Source of the DNA: a virus
Virus record (IMG/VR): IMGVR_UViG_3300036768_001570
Location: 1 to 24,100 of that record
Strand: one strand, 5' to 3'
DNA length: 24,100 nt
Part shown: piece after piece, positions 22,480 to 24,100 of the stretch
Layout of the letters: each line of letters starts with the position of its first letter
Position numbering within the stretch: position 1 is the stretch's first letter
Translations under genes and position numbers: made by a program
The notes under the pieces: model-generated
The model's database searches: none
What the model was told of the DNA's origin: nothing
The model's input: the letters and a program-made list of their open reading frames with translations, nothing else

Positions 22480-22955
22480 CATCTAAGTTGTATGAAAATC
22501 CGTGGCTGTTTAATGGAGAGCCATTTCTGGATTGTGGCAAATACGCAGGTTTTGTTTATTTGCTAATAGATAAGGTGACTGGTAAACGATATATTGGTAA
22601 GAAATTTTTCTGGTGTAAACGTAAAGTACCAAACAAAAAACGTCGCGTGACTGTTGAGAGTAATTGGCGAGAATATTATAGCTCATGTGATGAAATCAAG
22701 AGGTTAGTCAAAGAGCATGGTAAACAGAGATTTGAACGGCATATCCTGAGTATACATGAACTTGAGCGAGATGTAAATTACATGGAAATCAAACTTCAGT
22801 ATATGCTAGGAGTTTTAGAAAAAACAGATGAAGAAGGAAATATGCTCTATTACAATGGAAATATCTCAGGAAAACATCATGCTCATCTAGTCAAAGGAAT
22901 TGAAGAAAGAACCAAAACCGTTGATTCTGAAGTTTTGAGAACTTTAGTAGTCTGA
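22476..22955 (+). CDS. GIY-YIG-like endonuclease
   Basis: A 159-residue protein. Residues 24-42 (AGFVYLLIDKVTGKRYIGKK) fit the GIY-YIG pattern with the signature in the forms FVY and YIG, followed by basic residues. A YYSSCDEIKRLVKEHGKQRF segment and RHILSIHEL, then NYMEIKLQYML (with the glutamate expected of the fold) and a final YYNGNISGKHH also fit. Free-standing GIY-YIG genes in T4-type phages are often homing endonucleases of the Seg type. However, this one is embedded in a coupled structural operon (4-nt overlap with the tube gene), which also allows a conserved virion or packaging role. I see no clear additional DNA-binding domain. Its end overlaps the convergent P-loop gene by 12 bp with no terminator between. 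Confidence 0.6.
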   Translation: MTSKLYENPWLFNGEPFLDCGKYAGFVYLLIDKVTGKRYIGKKFFWCKRKVPNKKRRVTVESNWREYYSSCDEIKRLVKEHGKQRFERHILSIHELERDVNYMEIKLQYMLGVLEKTDEEGNMLYYNGNISGKHHAHLVKGIEERTKTVDSEVLRTLVV

Positions 22956-23531
22956 ATTTAGTTTCTCCATAACATACCTCACACGATCTTCAAGATTGAT
23001 CATTTGTAATGGAATGACGTGAAATTTCTCAGGATGTAGATAGTTAACTCCGAATGCTAGTATGTTGTTGTTAATTGCGGTCCTGTAAATATCTCCCAGA
23101 AAAATCTCTCCTTCTTTACCGACTTCAGGCACTACAGGAATGCCTGGTTGTACAAGAAATATCTTATCAAAATGTTTCTGAGCTAAATCAATTACTTCGT
23201 CGACATAGGATCTCGTGGCATTGGACCATAAATTGCTACACGTATGATCCAGAAAAGCAAATAGATACCCAAGCAAGTCAAGAGGAGTCCTATCAGCGAC
23301 GAAGGCTTTTTCTGCTTTTTCATATTGTCCTCTTAAGTAATCTAGTAAACCAAACTGAATCTTCAACCTTTCAGAAAATACAACAATATCGGAAGGAGAG
23401 GTTTGAGTCTCCTTCCAGATAGGAGCTTGACTAACATTAGTAACAAGAAAATGAATTCCTAGTTGATCAGCAATAATTCGAGCGAGTGTAGACTTCCCTG
23501 TCCGATGTGCTCCACAGAAACCAATTCTCAT
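22944..23531 (-). CDS. P-loop kinase-like ATPase
   Basis: A 195-residue protein from the ATG at 23531, chosen because GAAGG lies about nine bases upstream; a TTG at 23540 is in frame but less likely. Residues 3-15 (IGFCGAHRTGKST) form a Walker A loop with G7, G12, K13 and S14. FVADRTPLD with D80-R81-T82 and D85 looks like the acceptor-side DR motif of nucleoside or nucleotide kinases, and a beta-strand KIFLVQPG follows. Similar small kinase-like ATPases (AAA_28 or thymidylate-kinase-like) occur in T4-type phages, where a role in nucleotide or cofactor metabolism is assumed. The true substrate cannot be read from sequence. It is the last gene of the right-hand leftward set. Confidence 0.6.
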   Translation of the reverse strand: MRIGFCGAHRTGKSTLARIIADQLGIHFLVTNVSQAPIWKETQTSPSDIVVFSERLKIQFGLLDYLRGQYEKAEKAFVADRTPLDLLGYLFAFLDHTCSNLWSNATRSYVDEVIDLAQKHFDKIFLVQPGIPVVPEVGKEGEIFLGDIYRTAINNNILAFGVNYLHPEKFHVIPLQMINLEDRVRYVMEKLNSDY

Positions 23532-23543
23532 ATCACGCAACCT

Positions 23544-23732
23544 TCAATTATTCACTTTCTTGACTTCGCAAGTACTTACGAATTTTTTGAATTTTCCTTC
23601 TTGCGTCAGTTCAGTAGTGAACGTGTCGTTTTTACAGTTCATCAAGTAGGATCTGAAAGCACTCTCAGTCGCCTGACGAGCATCACAACCTGTGATTATG
23701 ATGGCTAAGATCAAAACAAAAAGAGATCTCAT
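23544..23732 (-). CDS. Small lipoprotein
   Basis: A 62-residue protein. The N-terminus MRSLFVLILAIIITGCDARQ is a lipoprotein signal peptide with a lipobox ITGC, C16 being the lipidated residue, which would leave a 47-residue mature protein containing two further cysteines. A strong GGGAGGAA ribosome binding site lies at the end of the preceding gene, and the ATG is separated from that gene's stop by one base. It resembles no family I can name. By size and context it could be an outer-membrane spanin partner, a superinfection-exclusion protein or an envelope modifier; the first is only suggested by the adjacent membrane protein. Confidence 0.65.
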   Translation of the reverse strand: MRSLFVLILAIIITGCDARQATESAFRSYLMNCKNDTFTTELTQEGKFKKFVSTCEVKKVNN

Positions 23733-23733
23733 T

Positions 23734-23940
23734 TTATTCCTCCCGTTTCATAAAAATTTCTACTAGAATAACTTCTACAACCAGAAACAAGGTGTAGAAA
23801 ATCAACACAGAGATGTAATATAGCAGCAGATATGAGACGAATTCATGATAATTTATACTGACCAATTTATCTTGAGGAATTGCAGTCAACAAAAAGATGA
23901 ATGCGCAAAAGTTAGCCAAGACAACTGAAAAGAATCTCAT
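23734..23940 (-). CDS. Small two-helix membrane protein
   Basis: A 68-residue protein if started at the ATG at 23940, which is preferred because AAGGA ends nine bases upstream; the ATG at 23949 would leave that site too close. Two membrane segments are clear: residues about 3-20 (FFSVVLANFCAFIFLLTA) and about 35-60 (VSYLLLYYISVLIFYTLFLV and onward), with a charged MKREE tail. It is coupled to the lipoprotein gene by its end sequence. Candidates are a holin-like or immunity (T4 Imm-like) membrane protein, but no residue pattern decides this. Confidence 0.6.
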   Translation of the reverse strand: MRFFSVVLANFCAFIFLLTAIPQDKLVSINYHEFVSYLLLYYISVLIFYTLFLVVEVILVEIFMKREE

Positions 23941-23976
23941 ATTCTTCATTCCTTATGAGCCAACATGCAGTCTTAT

Positions 23977-24100
23977 TTACTTGATCACCGAAATCGCAGC
24001 GCTGGCGCTATTGCCTGCCGCATCGCTCGCTTGCGCCTGGATGGTGTGGGTGCCAGCGCTAGCACTGCGCGTGTTCCAAGTATAGCTTAAGGTAGAGCTA
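23977..24100 (-). CDS. C-terminal end of an Ig-like-domain protein (partial, off the right edge)
   Basis: The reading frame is open at the window edge and ends at TAA (23979-23977), giving 40 residues: SSTLSYTWNTRSASAGTHTI, then QAQASDAAGNSASAAISVIK. The pattern W-N-T, G-T-H-T-I, A-x-D-A-A-G-N and alternating hydrophobic end is the last half of a bacterial Ig-like beta-sandwich, as found in repeats of large surface or secreted proteins and in some phage fibres. G+C is about 57 percent by my count, with codons such as GCG, GGC and CAG, unlike the AT-rich genes beside it. It could be a recently acquired gene, an Ig-decorated virion protein, or the edge of a misassembly; only the C-terminus is visible. 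Confidence 0.6.
   Translation of the reverse strand, partial: SSTLSYTWNTRSASAGTHTIQAQASDAAGNSASAAISVIK

Noticed and set aside
23897-24085. Plus-strand 62-residue reading frame with a hydrophobic, cysteine-containing end
   Set aside because: It overlaps the Ig-like frame and the membrane protein start on the other strand, and the GC-rich stretch creates the open frame; no ribosome binding site.
1-24100. tRNA genes, CRISPR arrays, insertion sequences, attachment sites
   Set aside because: I scanned for tRNA-like cloverleaf ends, regular spaced repeats, transposase motifs and integrase genes by eye and saw none.

Overview
The window is part of the late structural region of a T4-type (contractile-tailed, tevenvirus-like) bacteriophage. 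The DNA is AT-rich and the genes are packed head to tail with 1 to 20 nt overlaps. Several units are preceded by T4-type late promoter boxes of the form NATAAATA. No integrase, tRNA, CRISPR array or insertion sequence was seen. The host cannot be fixed from the sequence.

Leftward unit (minus strand, 20804 down to below 1). It begins with baseplate genes in the order gp48-like tube cap, gp53, gp27 hub, gp5 spike (no lysozyme domain), PAAR spike tip, gp25, gp6, gp7-like, gp8. A giant 1899-residue DUF4815-type baseplate or fibre-anchoring protein and a small coiled-coil protein follow. A host-recognition cassette comes next: a 442-residue tail fibre, three paralogous poly-glycine adhesins and a fibre-assembly-like protein. 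A 266-nt gap (1142-1407) without a gene then leads to the neck genes gp13 and gp14; gp14 runs off the left edge. The order follows T4 gene logic (53-5-6-7-8-...-13-14), but gp27 has moved next to gp5. No gp9, gp10, gp11, gp12 or fibritin gene of T4 type is recognisable, so the DUF4815 protein and the fibre probably replace them.

Rightward unit (plus strand, 20854-22955). It contains the head-completion nuclease gp4, a conserved protein of unknown function, a tail-tube-fold protein (gp54/gp19-like) and a GIY-YIG-like endonuclease. It diverges from the gp48 unit across a 49-bp region where two late promoter boxes interlock around a 12-bp palindrome.

Right end (minus strand, 24100-22944). It carries the C-terminal end of a GC-richer Ig-like-domain protein, a two-helix membrane protein, a tiny lipoprotein and a P-loop kinase-like ATPase. 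This looks like an accessory segment, converging tail to tail with the rightward unit.

The most interesting signal is regulatory. The ribosome binding site and start codon of gp13 are exactly complementary over 17 bp to a segment 72 nt upstream, and the gp13 late promoter lies between the two arms. Read-through RNA from the fibre genes would therefore hide the gp13 start, while RNA from the proper late promoter would expose it. This is the arrangement known for some T4 late genes such as lysozyme e.
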